This document shows positions 21,441-33,066 of a stretch of DNA of 64,000 nucleotides, piece by piece. Origin of the DNA: Adineta ricciae (lineage: Eukaryota > Rotifera > Eurotatoria > Adinetida > Adinetidae); NCBI GenBank assembly GCA_905250025.1, contig CAJNOJ010000369.1:27037-91036 (forward strand). The letters run 5' to 3'. Position 1 is the first letter of the stretch. Every line of letters begins with the position of its first letter. Under the pieces are notes generated by a model. That model saw only the letters and a program-made list of their open reading frames with translations. It was not told the origin of the DNA and made no database searches. Made by a program: the position numbers and the translations under genes.

Positions 21441-22169
21441 GATAATTAGTTGTTTGTTCTCTCCAGAGATGAGAATAAAATCTAGAAATTTTATAAGCTT
21501 TAGGCCATCATGTACTTGCACATAACCCAACAGGACTCATATCTTCATTCGTTCAATAGATCGAAATGACAATGGCTTTTAAAAATGACTTTGCAGAAGG
21601 TTCGTGATTGCTGCTTCCATCGTTTCTATTTAATCCTATTCAGTTGAACAATCAGTCGGCCAATAAGAGAAATTCGTGTTTTCTTGAAATGTTTCAGGCG
21701 GTGGAGTAGCACACACATCTTCTAGTGCTGATATACGTCTGAATAAGCAACGATCATTACGGGCACAGGCGCAATATTCATTGAGGAACAACTGCTGAGT
21801 CAACACCTACGGTGGTGCATTAAGTATCAAAGATATAAAAAATATTTATTAATGTCGTTCGAACGAATCGTTTGTATATGCGTCACGTATTACATAAGCA
21901 GTAAAATCATTGGTGATCGATCTGAAACCATTTTGTATATAATCATGCATCACATTCATCCTCAAGAACGAAGTGGGAGGAAACCACGACGGTTATCAAA
22001 CAAAAATTTCGTTGTGTTCATTTCGTATACTATCAACATGGCTAGCTGTTGAACTTCAGCAAGAAAAGATGATGAATATTCATATCGATTGGTTCATTCT
22101 TAATTGATCTAGTGTATATCTTTAGTTCAATGTGAACATGTCATTGTTCCTGTAGACGACGAAGAGGAA
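21441..22169. other. upstream region of the F-box gene
   Basis: No certain gene. A minus-strand frame near 21640-21815 (LNEYCACARNDRCLF and YWPTDCSTE) resembles a cysteine-containing exon and is partly kept in copy 3 with a stop. Plus-strand 66-codon frames at 21852 are conserved with copy 3 but have no domain. Copy 3 holds a ~200 bp extra piece (62915-63100) missing here. Confidence 0.4.
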
Positions 22170-23916
22170 ATGGAAAGAAATATGTATATAAAGAATGACA
22201 GAAATTCATCCGTACATACAGACATGAGCGAATCTAATAATAATCTACTTCATCTACCCGATGAAATCTTCCTCATCATTTTCAAAGAACTCACCATGCT
22301 TGATGTGTTCTCTTCACTTGTGAATGTTGATCGACGTTTTCATCGACTAGCAATGGATTCTCGTTATGTTCGTGATTTTGATCTCACTGACACGAGAATG
22401 ATTAGATCACTCTGCAATCAATCTTCAATTGATACTCGGTTCCTTCCGCGATTCAGTGAAGAAATCTTACCTCGAATTCATCGTCATGTCCATCAACTTA
22501 CTCTCGAGCAGTCTTCGATCAAGTCGCTTCTAACTGTCAATTATCCTCACCTCGATTCACTGTCATTGATCAATCTCGAAGAAGAAGTGCTTTATCAATA
22601 TGTAACTGGTAGAGTCTTTCGACTTTGATTCTCTCAAAAGATAGAATCGATGTTTTTGTTTCTAGATGATGTAGTACTTCGTGCTCTTTTCAAACAGGTG
22701 ACAAAACTTAACATTGACATGAAGAAATCGAAAGAGAGTCTCTCTAATACTGTTCGAAACATTTTCGCATTAATCATCTCTCACTGTACACAATTAACGG
22801 ATTTGAATTTTTGTTATATGTTCACTCTGGGACAGTGTGAGGCGTTAGTTTACACTATTCCACGAGAAAGTAATATTTCTTCCAGTTTAACAAAATTGAA
22901 AATCAGTGTCCCCACGTTCATCGATTGTGTTTATCTTCTTGATGGGCGCTTCGAATGTTTATCGACATATATTGTCAAAGTTGGACACATTTTTGATATA
23001 CAATGGAATATCCATGGAGGAGTAAGTCGAATTTCCAACGATCATTTTCACTCCTCAAATAAAATCATTTTCTGTTGTATAGAAACCGCTTCCAAAACTG
23101 AAATGTTTTTCATTGATTAGTTTCGAGAGGACACCTGATTATGACAAGCTTGTTGTTCCTTTACTTCGTCGGATGATCAATCTGGAAGAACTACAGTTAT
23201 TTTTATCCGTATTAATACGCGAATCGTTTTGTATTGATGGCTATGGCTTATGGCACGACTTTGTCGGTCGTATGACGCAGCTGAGGAAGTTTACTTTTAA
23301 CATCTATACAACCGTGTGGTTTCGGAGCATGGATATTGCAATTCCATGGAATGAATTTATTCAAAGCACTTTCCATGGAAGAAACTATCCATCAGTAGCA
23401 GCATATGTTACGAAGAAACCAAATTGGTGTGACCATGACTGTCACATATACTCTCTTCCATATGATTTCGAATATTACCATGATCTAGACAATCACTTTC
23501 CCGGTGGCATGTTTTCTAAAGTTCGACTATTGAAGATGCGTGACAGCGTGTCCTTCAAACATCGCTTATTCGAGGTTGTCGCTCACGATTTTCCGTTCCT
23601 CGAGTTCCTGCGAATATCAAATACGAAGCCTATGGAAGACAAAGAAGATTCTTGTGCATCCATCGCATTTCCTTGTCTAACATTTCTCGATCTCCGTGAT
23701 GCACATGTTGACTATGCTGAAATGTTACTCTTGCAAACAAAAACTCATCTTCCATGTTTATTGAATCTCTCGGTGGAGTGGAATCAACTCACAAATATCA
23801 CCAAGAACTTCACTGAAAAGCCGACACAGTTCAATCTGAAGAGATTGAAATGTCTTGATGTCTGTCAACCGTTCGTTCGTCCTGAAGGCTTTGATCAATA
23901 CTGTCCTTTTCTCTAA
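22170..23916 (+). CDS. F-box / leucine-rich-like protein, complete
   Basis: 542 aa in three exons: 22170-22608, 22666-23021 and 23083-23916, introns of 57 and 61 bp with matching phases. The N-terminal F-box (residues ~27-65) has LLHLPDEIFLIIFKELTMLD and FSSLVNVDRRFHRL. The remainder resembles the irregular leucine-rich C-terminal part of bdelloid F-box proteins (HVHQLTLEQSSI, CTQLTDLNFCYMFTLGQCEA, RRMINLEELQLFL, FPCLTFLDLRDAHVD). By family logic it would be an SCF ubiquitin ligase adaptor choosing a substrate, unknown here. The 5' end is repeated at 63822 (window edge) and the 3' end at 2039. Confidence 0.85.
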
Positions 23917-24939
23917 TTGTTGTCAATAAAAGATCGAAATCCGAATCATTCTATGATTGATTATGCGCACGCTTGTTTGTTGAAGTTGATGGAGAGGAAA
24001 GTTAAAAAGCAGAACAAACAAGATGGAAGGCGAGTGTAGAATGATGAAATTCTCGGCGAGGAAATTGAACGTTTAAAAGTACATTTTACTCCTACAAATA
24101 GAACTATTATTGCCAATAGTATTCTTATTTTGAAGGACATGAATAGTAAAAATATCGGGCACGACAAACACCGTCTCACTCTTATCTAAATGATAAAGCC
24201 ACCAATTCCATGAGGTTCATTAGATTCACTATTAGACCTGATGAATGACAGCTTCTGAGGTGAAAATTCTAGGTCTGAAATAATGCCGAACAGCAGAGCT
24301 CATTTCAAGAGAACAAACTGTATTGAAAGAATGGTTCAAATAATGGATAATAGCTTTAAAGGAGATTTCTGACCGTTGCTTTCATCGTTTTGATAGAAGT
24401 CTATTCGATTGATGAGTTGACCAAGCAATAGAGGAAGGTTGTCTTTTTTTATCGTTTGTTGTTGTCGTTCCATAGGCAAAGCGTTCGTTCGCCAATGTCA
24501 AGAGACGAAAAGAGCGAGAAAGACAAGGAAGCCTAGGAAAAGAAGAAATTATTTGGTAGGCTTTGTAGTAGTAGTAATACTGTTCCTATTGCGTGTGCAC
24601 ATTTATGTTTACTAACAAAGCATGTCAAGAATAACAAAATCGATCCGAATGATCTACAAGTAAGTTCGGAACAATCTCCCTTCCGAACATTTACACGATT
24701 TCTACTAATAAATTTCTCGACAATTATCTCAAACATCAGTATTTATCTTCCCATAGCACAGCGAATATCTTCTCGATAATAGTAATACGATGGGTCGAAA
24801 GAAATAGAATATATTACTTGTTGTTTTCATCTAAGTGATTCCTCAATTCATAGGCAGAAAGCAACTAGAAATAACTATGCCATGGTATTAGTTTTCGTTT
24901 ATGAATTATGTCTTCTCAAACAATATAGCCTGATTTCTG
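23917..24939 (+). other. degenerate coding-like stretch (copy 2)
   Basis: Counterpart of 2230-3203, with the extra ~80 bp at 24370-24450 and a ~20 bp deletion near 24673. Same protein-like pieces broken by stops; gene not identified. Confidence 0.4.
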
Positions 24940-26033
24940 AGTAGGAATTTCGGTTGGAATAGCTTATGAGTATCATCGGTGAGTTTCTGAACTTGGGTTC
25001 CATTCAGCAGGTAAATCTTCGATGATACTGTCGAAGGATTAATAGAGATCGCTTGCGAAAATGGAATTAATCTGTTCGATACTGGTGGAAAGTAAGACTT
25101 ACTCGTTTGTACAGAAAATACTCGGTAATGAGAAGTTCGTTAGAGCGGAAATAAGTCTGGGCAAAATCTCGAAGAAGAAATGGAAAAGATCAACCTACGT
25201 TGTTTCAACAAAACTATACTGGGGTGGAAAGAAATGAAAGTTTTCTTCTCTTTGAAATGCCTAATCTTGGATTTCGCTAGATCGTCAACGGAAAAAGATC
25301 TCTCACGAAAACATATTATCGCATGTTTAAAATCTAGTCTCGATCGTCTACAACTGGATTATGTCGATACTGTCCTTGCGAACAAACTCGACAGTTCCGT
25401 ACCGATTGAAGGTAGATTTTCTCTTATTCGGAGAACAAAACGCCTATTTTCCTTTTTCTATTCCTTGGAGAAATTGTTTTTGCATTTACTCAATTGATAG
25501 ATAATAATTTTCGCTTCTACGGGGGCACATCACGATAGTCCCCCATGGAAATACTGGTAAAGTGAAACAAACGTTGACCACTGTTTGAAATCTTCTCTCT
25601 CTCGATAATTCAGCTTAATTCCACCTATTTCTGAGCAAGCGTAGTACAATTCATTTCAATGGGAAAAGGGCCGAAGTACTTTTGCCCGATGCTTTTCAAA
25701 AGATACGCATCAGCACCATGACTTACTCACATTCAAGAGCTGCACTTAAAGTAAGTCACAATCATTTTCAGAAAAAGAGCTCGCAGCGTTTATTGTAGGG
25801 TCACGGATTATTAAAAGAAATAGTTCTGAATGAAGAACGTCGAAAACTAGTAATTCCAGCGTTGACATTCGATTGTACAGTTTCCCAATTAGTTATCGGT
25901 AAATATCACATCAATCTTATTCCCTCTAATGGTTTCGTTTGTAGCCTGATGTTTGAAGAATGATAGCGTACATTGTGTCTTACTCGGTGCTTCATCTGTT
26001 GAGCAACTATACGAATATCTCAATTCTTTACAT
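24940..26033 (+). pseudogene. Kv channel beta subunit / aldo-keto reductase pseudogene (copy 2)
   Basis: The fuller copy. Blocks in order: SRNFGWNSL (24940), TWVPFSR, stop, IFDDTVEGLIEIACENGINLF, GKISKKKWKRSTYVVSTKLY, STEKDLSRKHIIACLKSSL, LQLDYVDTVLANKL (25280-25415), EQA, stop, YNSFQWEK and LLPDAFQKIRISTMTY (25650-25750), ALTFDCTVSQLVI (25860-25900), and A, stop, CLKNDSVHCVLLGASSVEQL (25943-26033). These match KCNAB landmarks such as [43 protein letters not shown] and LLGASNAEQL. The conserved Trp before CLRN is a stop (TGA). At least three in-frame stops and a frameshift. Stops at TWVxFSR and after EQA show it is non-functional. Confidence 0.85.
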
Positions 26034-26047
26034 GAAAATATCGAATT

Positions 26048-26246
26048 TAGGAACTAAATAAACATGTTCATTGTCAATCAATCGTTGACCATATGCCAAA
26101 GTAATATTGGAAGATTTAATAAGAAAGAAAATAACTAATACGAACGATTATTTAATAGAATTTGTTGAGTTACATGAAGAATACGAAAGATTGACCAGAG
26201 AACACTTTGACTAGATATTTAGAAGAAAATTTTTTTGATTTTCCAT
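26048..26246 (-). pseudogene. internally deleted GPCR-B fragment (copy 2)
   Basis: Same TM1-TM3 deletion as 4001-4220, plus a further ~25 bp loss in TM4. The ATG (plus-strand CAT at 26244-26246) is still present. Not functional. Confidence 0.78.
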
Positions 26247-27618
26247 TTGAAATGTAAAAAGGAAAAAAAGGATAAAGTAGAACAGGTTTTATATAGAAAA
26301 TTTTAATTAAAGAAAGTGAGATTTTATCTTCATCTTAATATAAGATTTTATTATTAACACTTCTTTCACGACTCATCCTCTTCACACTCGTATCTTCGAG
26401 ATAAGAAGTGGAAGATGTGTTCAGAAAGTTTATACTACTTTCACATTGTTTCATTGCGTAGAAATGTTTGAAGAGTCAAACTTCATCTTTATACAAACAA
26501 AATAAGAATTTTGTGTATTCAAGTCTCTCTGAAATCGAGTATTGCACTGTATTAGAACTAAAAAGAAACAAAAGGCATCATCATTTTCTTAAGAACTATT
26601 TTCACATGCATAAATTGTTATTAAAACATCTATTTTCAAAATGAGTCTTTTATAAAATCTAACAGATGCAAAATATGCGACGTGCGATATAAACAAAAAC
26701 CGAACAGCAATGGCAAAACCAGGAGGAAGCCAAATGGATAATTGTCGATTTCATTTCGACCTTCGCCTATTGAGAAATTTAGTTTTTGCAACTTTTCTAT
26801 TTATCTTTCGGTAAGATATTCATTGATCTTTTTCTCCCATTTGAATTTAATGTGCAATTCTTGTATAAGAAAAAAGTGGCTAAGAACTGACTAGGTCTCA
26901 TCAAAAGAGCTTCATCTTGATTAATTTTCAACTACAAAACAGATAACTAATGATCAAGTTTTTCCTCGTTTTTACATGAACATGGATGTTTAGCTCATTG
27001 AAATTTGAAAAATGACGTTAATCGTCCGAGTTTCATATTTCTCAAGAAAAGAACACCATGTTACGTTTTTGTTCGGCCCCGTCAATAAAATTTTTTCCCA
27101 TCTACCAGTCATTTTTTTTCGATACAAGTAAAATTTGCTGATTGATATAAAAATCTTGATTGCGCCACTGCTAGACACAACATCTCCACTGATAAGGTGA
27201 TGTTACTAGTTCTCGGACTGAAAAATACTCCAAGTCCTTAAAATATTTTTATCTTTCCATCTGTATTTTCAATTTGCTGGCTCTATTAGGCCTTATAAAA
27301 AATTAAAACTAGCTAATATATCCTTCGATATAATTTTTGTTTCATTCTTGAGGTAAATCACAACCATCATTACACTCAGCGTCATCTCGTTTGTGCATAT
27401 AGATCTCGGACGGCGTTGTTTTGTATTTGAAGGCTTGTAATAATCCAAAATTTCTGTGGCATGTGTCATCATTTAGAGTATTTATATTGAAGATTTTATT
27501 TTGAAAAACTTACTGTCAAAAATTTAGATTATTTATTTTTCTGAGAGAAATCTTGTTCTTGAAACATAAACGTATTCTACCAAACCATCAAACATCTTTC
27601 AACATACTACCCCCTGCC
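26247..27618. other. GPCR-B/GPCR-A spacer, third occurrence
   Basis: 1.37 kb, homologous to 4221-5225 (shorter there) and to the other two spacers. No gene recognised; the 62-codon minus frame at 26990-27178 is not maintained in the other copies. Confidence 0.5.
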
Positions 27619-28576
27619 ATGCTTTTGTCATATATCAGTCAACAAACGACCATCTATGCTGGTTGTTCTCTTGTTTTCATTGGTATCCTTGGCAACTCAA
27701 TGAATATTTCCGTCTTTTGAACTGTTCCATCCTACCGAATCACTTCTTGTACGTTCTATTTTCTTATCAGTTCTATCTTCAACATTGCATACATCGTCAT
27801 CAATCTCATTTCACGCATTGTTAGTGCCGGATTCGGTATTGATCCTACACGAACATCCCTTGCATGGTGTAAATTCAGACAGTTCTGCTTATATGCACTT
27901 CTTTTGATCACAGTCACATGCGCATGTTTAGCAGCCATTGATCAATACTTCGCATCATCACAGAATGTGAGAATTCGTCGCTGGAGTAACATCCGATGGG
28001 CTCGTCGAATTGTCGTTATTATCTGGTGTATTCATGGCATCCCACCTATCTTGTATTCAAATATCTCGCCTACAACAAAAGCCTGTGGAAATATGAATGC
28101 AAGATATGCTGATTACATTCCTTTCTATCTGTTGGGTTTGATTTGTGCCATTCCCATCGTTGTAATGGTGACATTCGGATATCTCACTTATCGCAACATT
28201 CATCTCACTCGTGCTCTTGTAAGACAATATGCTGATCGACAACTGGTTCGAATGGTTCTCTTTCAGATCATTCTTGTGATCATTAGCTTCTTTCCATATG
28301 GAATATACAGTGTGTATAGTTTGGTGACGACTGGATTAACCAAAGATAGTTACCGGTTATCACAAGAAGCATATGCACTAGCAGTTATCAGTCTCGTAAC
28401 TTATTTTTATTATTGTGTAAGTGGCAAAATTGAAAAAGAGAAATTGCAATGATGGTTGTTGTTTATTTTAGGGAAGCTGTTATGTATTCGTACTATCATC
28501 GAGTCGCTTTCGTCGATCTGTTCGAAACCAGATATTATATTGGTGGAATCCAACCCAAATCGATCCAGCGATATGA
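27619..28576 (+). pseudogene. GPCR-A short-tail receptor with premature stop
   Basis: Counterpart of the intact gene at 5226. Exon 1 27619-28416, intron 28417-28471, exon 2 28472-28576 all survive with good splice sites, but codon 34 is TGA (27718-27720, NISVF then stop). A three-codon in-frame deletion also shortens TM4 (RIVVIIWC versus RIVVIVIIIWC). Everything downstream of the stop is open, so inactivation looks recent. An internal start at 27904 would give only TM3-TM7. Confidence 0.85.
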
Positions 28577-29060
28577 CGAGCGATTATTTAATGTAGCTCA
28601 AGAAACGTGAACATAAAACTAGCAAGTGTTTTAGTTCTATTTTAACAATGGCAAGAAGAAGTGTACAGAACAAGTAAATTGAAATTGACAGGCTTTATGA
28701 TTCGATTACTTTCTATATGAATAAGTGATCATAAAAATAGTAGTGAAAACTACATGTATCCATTTGTGTCTACTGAGGACTTTTGCATCGAGTCAAACTC
28801 ACCTCTGGTCGGATTGAGTTTTTAGATACTGATTTCACGCGTTGAAGGCGGCAATAAACGTGCTATCAGAAAAAAACTACGAATTAATTCCACTGCTATT
28901 ATTCCATTAAAAGAAGCGAAGCTTGTTTTAGAATGTTCAAACGTGGCACTTTTAATGATATATCGTTAAAAATCTTTTTTACTTTCTACATTGAACATAA
29001 CGAGGTTTTCTCAGCGCCCTTAATAAAAGCAAGTTTATCTTCCAGCGATAGTGCTACATC
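28577..29060. other. intergenic, leader of next GPCR-A
   Basis: 484 bp, shorter than the copy 1 equivalent (6193-6822) through several deletions. The last 130 bp are highly conserved. Confidence 0.45.
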
Positions 29061-30068
29061 ATGTCTCTGCTATACATCAGTCAACAAACGACTATCTATG
29101 CTGGTTGCTCTCTCGTTTTCATTGGTATGCTTGGCAACTCAATGAATATTCTCGTCTTTTCAACTGTTCCGTCCTATCGAACAACATCTTGTACGTTCTA
29201 TTTTCTCATTAGTTCTATCTTCAACATTGCATACATCGTCATCAATCTCATTTCACGCATTGTTAGTGCCGGATTCGGTATTGATCCTACACGAACATCT
29301 CTCGCCTGGTGTAAAACAAGACAGTTCTGTCTATTCACACTCAGTTTGATCACAATTACATGTTCATGCTTGGCAACCATCGATCAATACTTCGCATCAT
29401 CACAGAATGTTCGAATTCGTCGTTGGAGTAACATCCGATGGGCTCGTCGATTCGTCGTCATTGTCATTATTATCTGGTGTATTCATGGCATCCCACCTAT
29501 CTTGTATTCAGATATCTCGCCTACAACAAAAGCCTGTGGAAATATGAATGCAAGATATGCTGATTACATTCCTTTCTATCTGTTGGGTTTGATTTGTGCC
29601 ATTCCCATCGTTGTAATGGTGACATTCGGATATCTCACTTATCGCAACATTCATCTCACTCGTGCTCTTGTAAGACAATATGCTGATCGACAACTGGTTC
29701 GAATGGTTCTCTTTCAGATCATTCTTGTGATCATTAGCTTCTTTCCATATGGAACATACAGTGTGTATAATCTGGTGACGACTGGAATGCCAAAAGATGC
29801 TTATCGATTGTTCCAAGAAGCATTCGCAATAACAGTGCTTAGTCTTGTGCCTTATTTCTACTATTGTGTAAGTGAAAGTATAAAGGAAGGAGAGAGTGAT
29901 GAAGGATGTTTATTTGTTTAGGGAAGTTGTTATGTGTTTCTGATGTCGTCAAGTCGATTTCGTCGATCTGTTCGAAATCAAGTGTTATTCTGGCGCAGAA
30001 CAGGTCAAGTAATTCCATTTCAAAGTGTAACGCATCCACAACCGGTATTTTCAAATAAAACTTATTAA
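29061..30068 (+). CDS. GPCR-A 7TM receptor, long-tail type (copy 2)
   Basis: 317 aa, exons 29061-29867 and 29922-30068 with a 54 bp intron. Same landmarks as the 6823 gene: GNSMNI in TM1, TIDQYFASS after TM3, SFFPYGTYSVYN in TM6, PYFYYC/GSCYVFLMSSSRFRRS across the splice, tail ending SNKTY. Intact. It is also the closest relative of the receptor halves at 1715 and 45122. Confidence 0.85.
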
Positions 30069-30603
30069 CGAACTACTATTTCCGGGCATGGTGTTTTTGA
30101 GGGGAAGGTTTTTGATGGAATTAATCAAAGCAAATAAATATTCCATTATATTCATAGAAAATGTTCCTATTACACAAACAAACTAAAAAAAAGCCGATGC
30201 TGTTCTTAAAGTTAATCATCTGAAAGGCATATAAAGGGTATGCGCAAGGCTTTTTCTCAAAATAAATGCAACATAAAATGAAATCATGATAAAATGAAGC
30301 AGCACTCTACACAAGGACGTTAATTTGACTGAAATACCAATGTGTGTGCACACATCCATCTAATCATCATCAATAAGAGAATGTATCTATTTACAATGTA
30401 TTTTAATATCATCCCGTTGTCAAGGAGGTTGTTTCACAACGGTTTCAGTAGAATATCGTCATAAATTCTACAACAAAACATTTTCAAACATATTGACACA
30501 TGCTTAGATAAGATATGCGTCACATTGATTAAGTGATGTTGTATAAAAACACACCATTCTCTATGTTTTATTTCGTTTCATCCTATAGCAAAGCAACATC
30601 TCA
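30069..30603. other. intergenic, promoter region of the type II membrane gene (copy 2)
   Basis: 535 bp matching 7831-8358, no coding frame. Confidence 0.45.
30542..30549 (+). promoter_or_regulatory. probable TATA box for the gene at 30604
   Basis: TATAAAAA about 60 bp before the ATG, in the same context as at 8297. Confidence 0.6.
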
Positions 30604-31362
30604 ATGACTTTGATGACGAATACAAGTCAAGAAAAGATCGTCAATTACGGCAGCATGCAACATTCAGTAGCTGTCGAACATGCTCAACGTAAAAGTTCAA
30701 TCAAATTTTTGATTGCTTTACAAATTTTGACAACGGTTCTTACTTTGATATTAGTTGGTACATTGTATAGTATGACCTACAAGCATAATCGTGTAGAAAA
30801 ACACCAACCATATACCAATATTGCTCCGACACAATCGAATCGAAATGGCAGCATTTCAGTTCTCTATGTACTCGATCCAATTGGTCATTCATTCTGTTTT
30901 CGTGATGGACTCTATGGTGAATCAATAACAGATTGGACTGTTTACAATCGATGCAGTGATCTTGATTTCAACGCCTACTATAAAGGCAATTTTACTGTTG
31001 GTGTTGAAGGTGGCCGAGTTGGAACAATCATTGACCTTGGCACAGCCACCGAACTTAGAACCAAATACAAATATGAAGAAACTGTTGGAGATGGTCAAGG
31101 ATACGCATCGATTCATCGGCAAAACAAAACTTTACTTATTCTTAAGGATTATCGAAATCGCACTTATCAAGTAATGGACGAATCATTTGAATTATTCCAA
31201 GAAGGAAAAGTATTATCGACTGTTGCTGTCAAACAAGGACATATCTATGCTCTTCGAATTAGTGACAGATATGAATCAACATTCGAACGTATCGTCAAAA
31301 TGTTGGTCATCGCTTATGAACCAAATGTATCAGTCACAATTCGTTGGGAAGTTTTATTTTGA
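30604..31362 (+). CDS. type II membrane protein of unknown function (copy 2)
   Basis: 252 aa, single exon, same architecture as the gene at 8359: cytosolic N-terminus, one helix around residues 34-56, glycosylated ectodomain. Most differences from copy 1 cluster just after the helix (TYKHNRVEKHQ versus TYKHPTREEKHQ) and in the last third (DESFELF versus DESPALF, SDRYESTF versus SDSYDLTF). Both cysteines are conserved. Function unknown. Confidence 0.82.
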   Translation: MTLMTNTSQEKIVNYGSMQHSVAVEHAQRKSSIKFLIALQILTTVLTLILVGTLYSMTYKHNRVEKHQPYTNIAPTQSNRNGSISVLYVLDPIGHSFCFRDGLYGESITDWTVYNRCSDLDFNAYYKGNFTVGVEGGRVGTIIDLGTATELRTKYKYEETVGDGQGYASIHRQNKTLLILKDYRNRTYQVMDESFELFQEGKVLSTVAVKQGHIYALRISDRYESTFERIVKMLVIAYEPNVSVTIRWEVLF

Positions 31363-31686
31363 TTCTATTTATGATTCACATTCCTAAACATTCATTTTCA
31401 AGTAATTTTTGATTCTAATCAATAAATCTATCCAATTATCTTTTCATGTAAACGATAAATTTAATTAAAACGTCTATGAGCATTTTTTTCTAACGTGTTG
31501 AACGTAAATAGATTTTTATTAATTTCATGAAAAAAATCTGGGAGGAATGAATAGCGTTCATGAAAAAGATAGAGCAGTTTTAATTGAGTTTTGTCAATGC
31601 AACTGATTCATCGTGATTGGATGATTCGTGAACATCAACTAAATCTAAATAAGCAAGAGAAATTTCGAGATAAAAATTTCATTCAA
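31363..31686. other. intergenic between convergent genes (copy 2)
   Basis: Equivalent to 9121-9420 with a short insertion. CAATAAATC at 31420 is a possible polyadenylation signal. No gene. Confidence 0.4.
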
Positions 31687-32479
31687 TCAAAGAAACAAAC
31701 GTTGTTGACGTGGTCGAGCCGCGGTTTTCGTGAACCATGGAATTGAAATTTGTTGTTTGCATCGTGAATGCTCAACATCACAGGTGTATCCATGTGGACA
31801 GCAATGAAGATGATCGCTACAGCAGACAGCATCCTCTAGAACATACAGTACATTATATGAGATGATCTTGTAGAGCTCGAGTTCAGTTACCTAATGGACA
31901 GCATCCATAGTCACCGGATTGTAATTGACAGCATGTTGAACCATCTGGGCATGATGATGAACCTAAATCGAACAAAATGGAATTCGAATTGCTGCGTGTA
32001 AAATTCGGTCTTCGTACCGCCTGGGCATGGAACATCATTTACTGGACGATCGAATTTCTTTTTGCATCGTGAATGTTCGGTATCACATGTGTATCCGTTG
32101 GGACAACAATGAAGGTGATCACTGCAGCAGACAGCATCAGCTAAAGAAAACGGCCGCTTTCTTAGAGAAATAATTACAAAAGACAAACAAAGCATACCAA
32201 GTGGACAACATCCATATTGTCCTGATGATAATTGGCAGCATGTATTTCCATCGGGACATGAGCTTCCACCTAGAGAAAATCATTTATTCATAAACGAACG
32301 AACTTCAGTTTGAACAAACCTGGACATGGAACTGAATTGTTAGCTGCTCGTTCCTTTCCTAATAAAACTAGTGGCTATAAACAAAAACCAATCTATGAAT
32401 TGATTCGATCTAGATAATATTTCTTTACATTAATTGCACCGGCGCCGACAACTAATAATAAAAACACCAACGACCGCAT
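31687..32479 (-). CDS. secreted progranulin-like protein, two granulin repeats (copy 2)
   Basis: Exons in reading order 32429-32479, 32320-32374, 32198-32269, 32018-32140, 31891-31962 and 31687-31835, all with the same lengths as copy 1 (51, 55, 72, 123, 72, 149 nt), giving 173 aa. Signal peptide [15 protein letters not shown] and two [13 protein letters not shown] modules are intact. The third-exon junction now reads PGGSSC instead of PDGSSC because of a one-base change at the splice. The conserved exon lengths support the model in both copies. Confidence 0.85.
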
Positions 32480-33066
32480 TTTTCAGTATTCAACAGGACA
32501 CAGAGATAAAATACACACACGAAACAATGAAACAGTTGTGAGAAAAGCACGAATATATATACAGAAACTGATAAGACTTTTCATTTGAAGACATATCAGA
32601 GGTGTGTTTGATTTAAACACGAGAAGGTTTATCTTTTAAGATAATACTAGCATTGCCGCGTAACGATGTCAGAGCAGCAAGAAAGAAAACTAGGCAAGAT
32701 TTACTTTGTTTCGAGCAAACAAATGACATAATTATCTTATGTCCTTCAGAGACTGTTGACTTTGTATGTAACTATATAATGCAGTTATTTATAAACAATA
32801 AACTAATTTATTGAATGCACGTCCATATTAGATTAAGGATCATTCGGAAAAATCCATGATTGGTCCTATGTATAGAAATGACAATGTACTGTGGTGTGAC
32901 TTTGGATATTTCTATACACGTCAGTCTGACACGAACGTCAATGACTCATTTTTTTCCTCCATTAAAGACGCATTCCTCCTAGAGGTGATCAAGCCAGCCA
33001 ATAAAAAAGACTAATCGTGTATAGAGTGGTACAATTTGACATAGTAAAGTTTTTTTTACTATTAGC
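32480..33066. other. divergent promoter region, granulin and RING genes (copy 2)
   Basis: Counterpart of 10214-10792. No reading frame. Confidence 0.45.
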
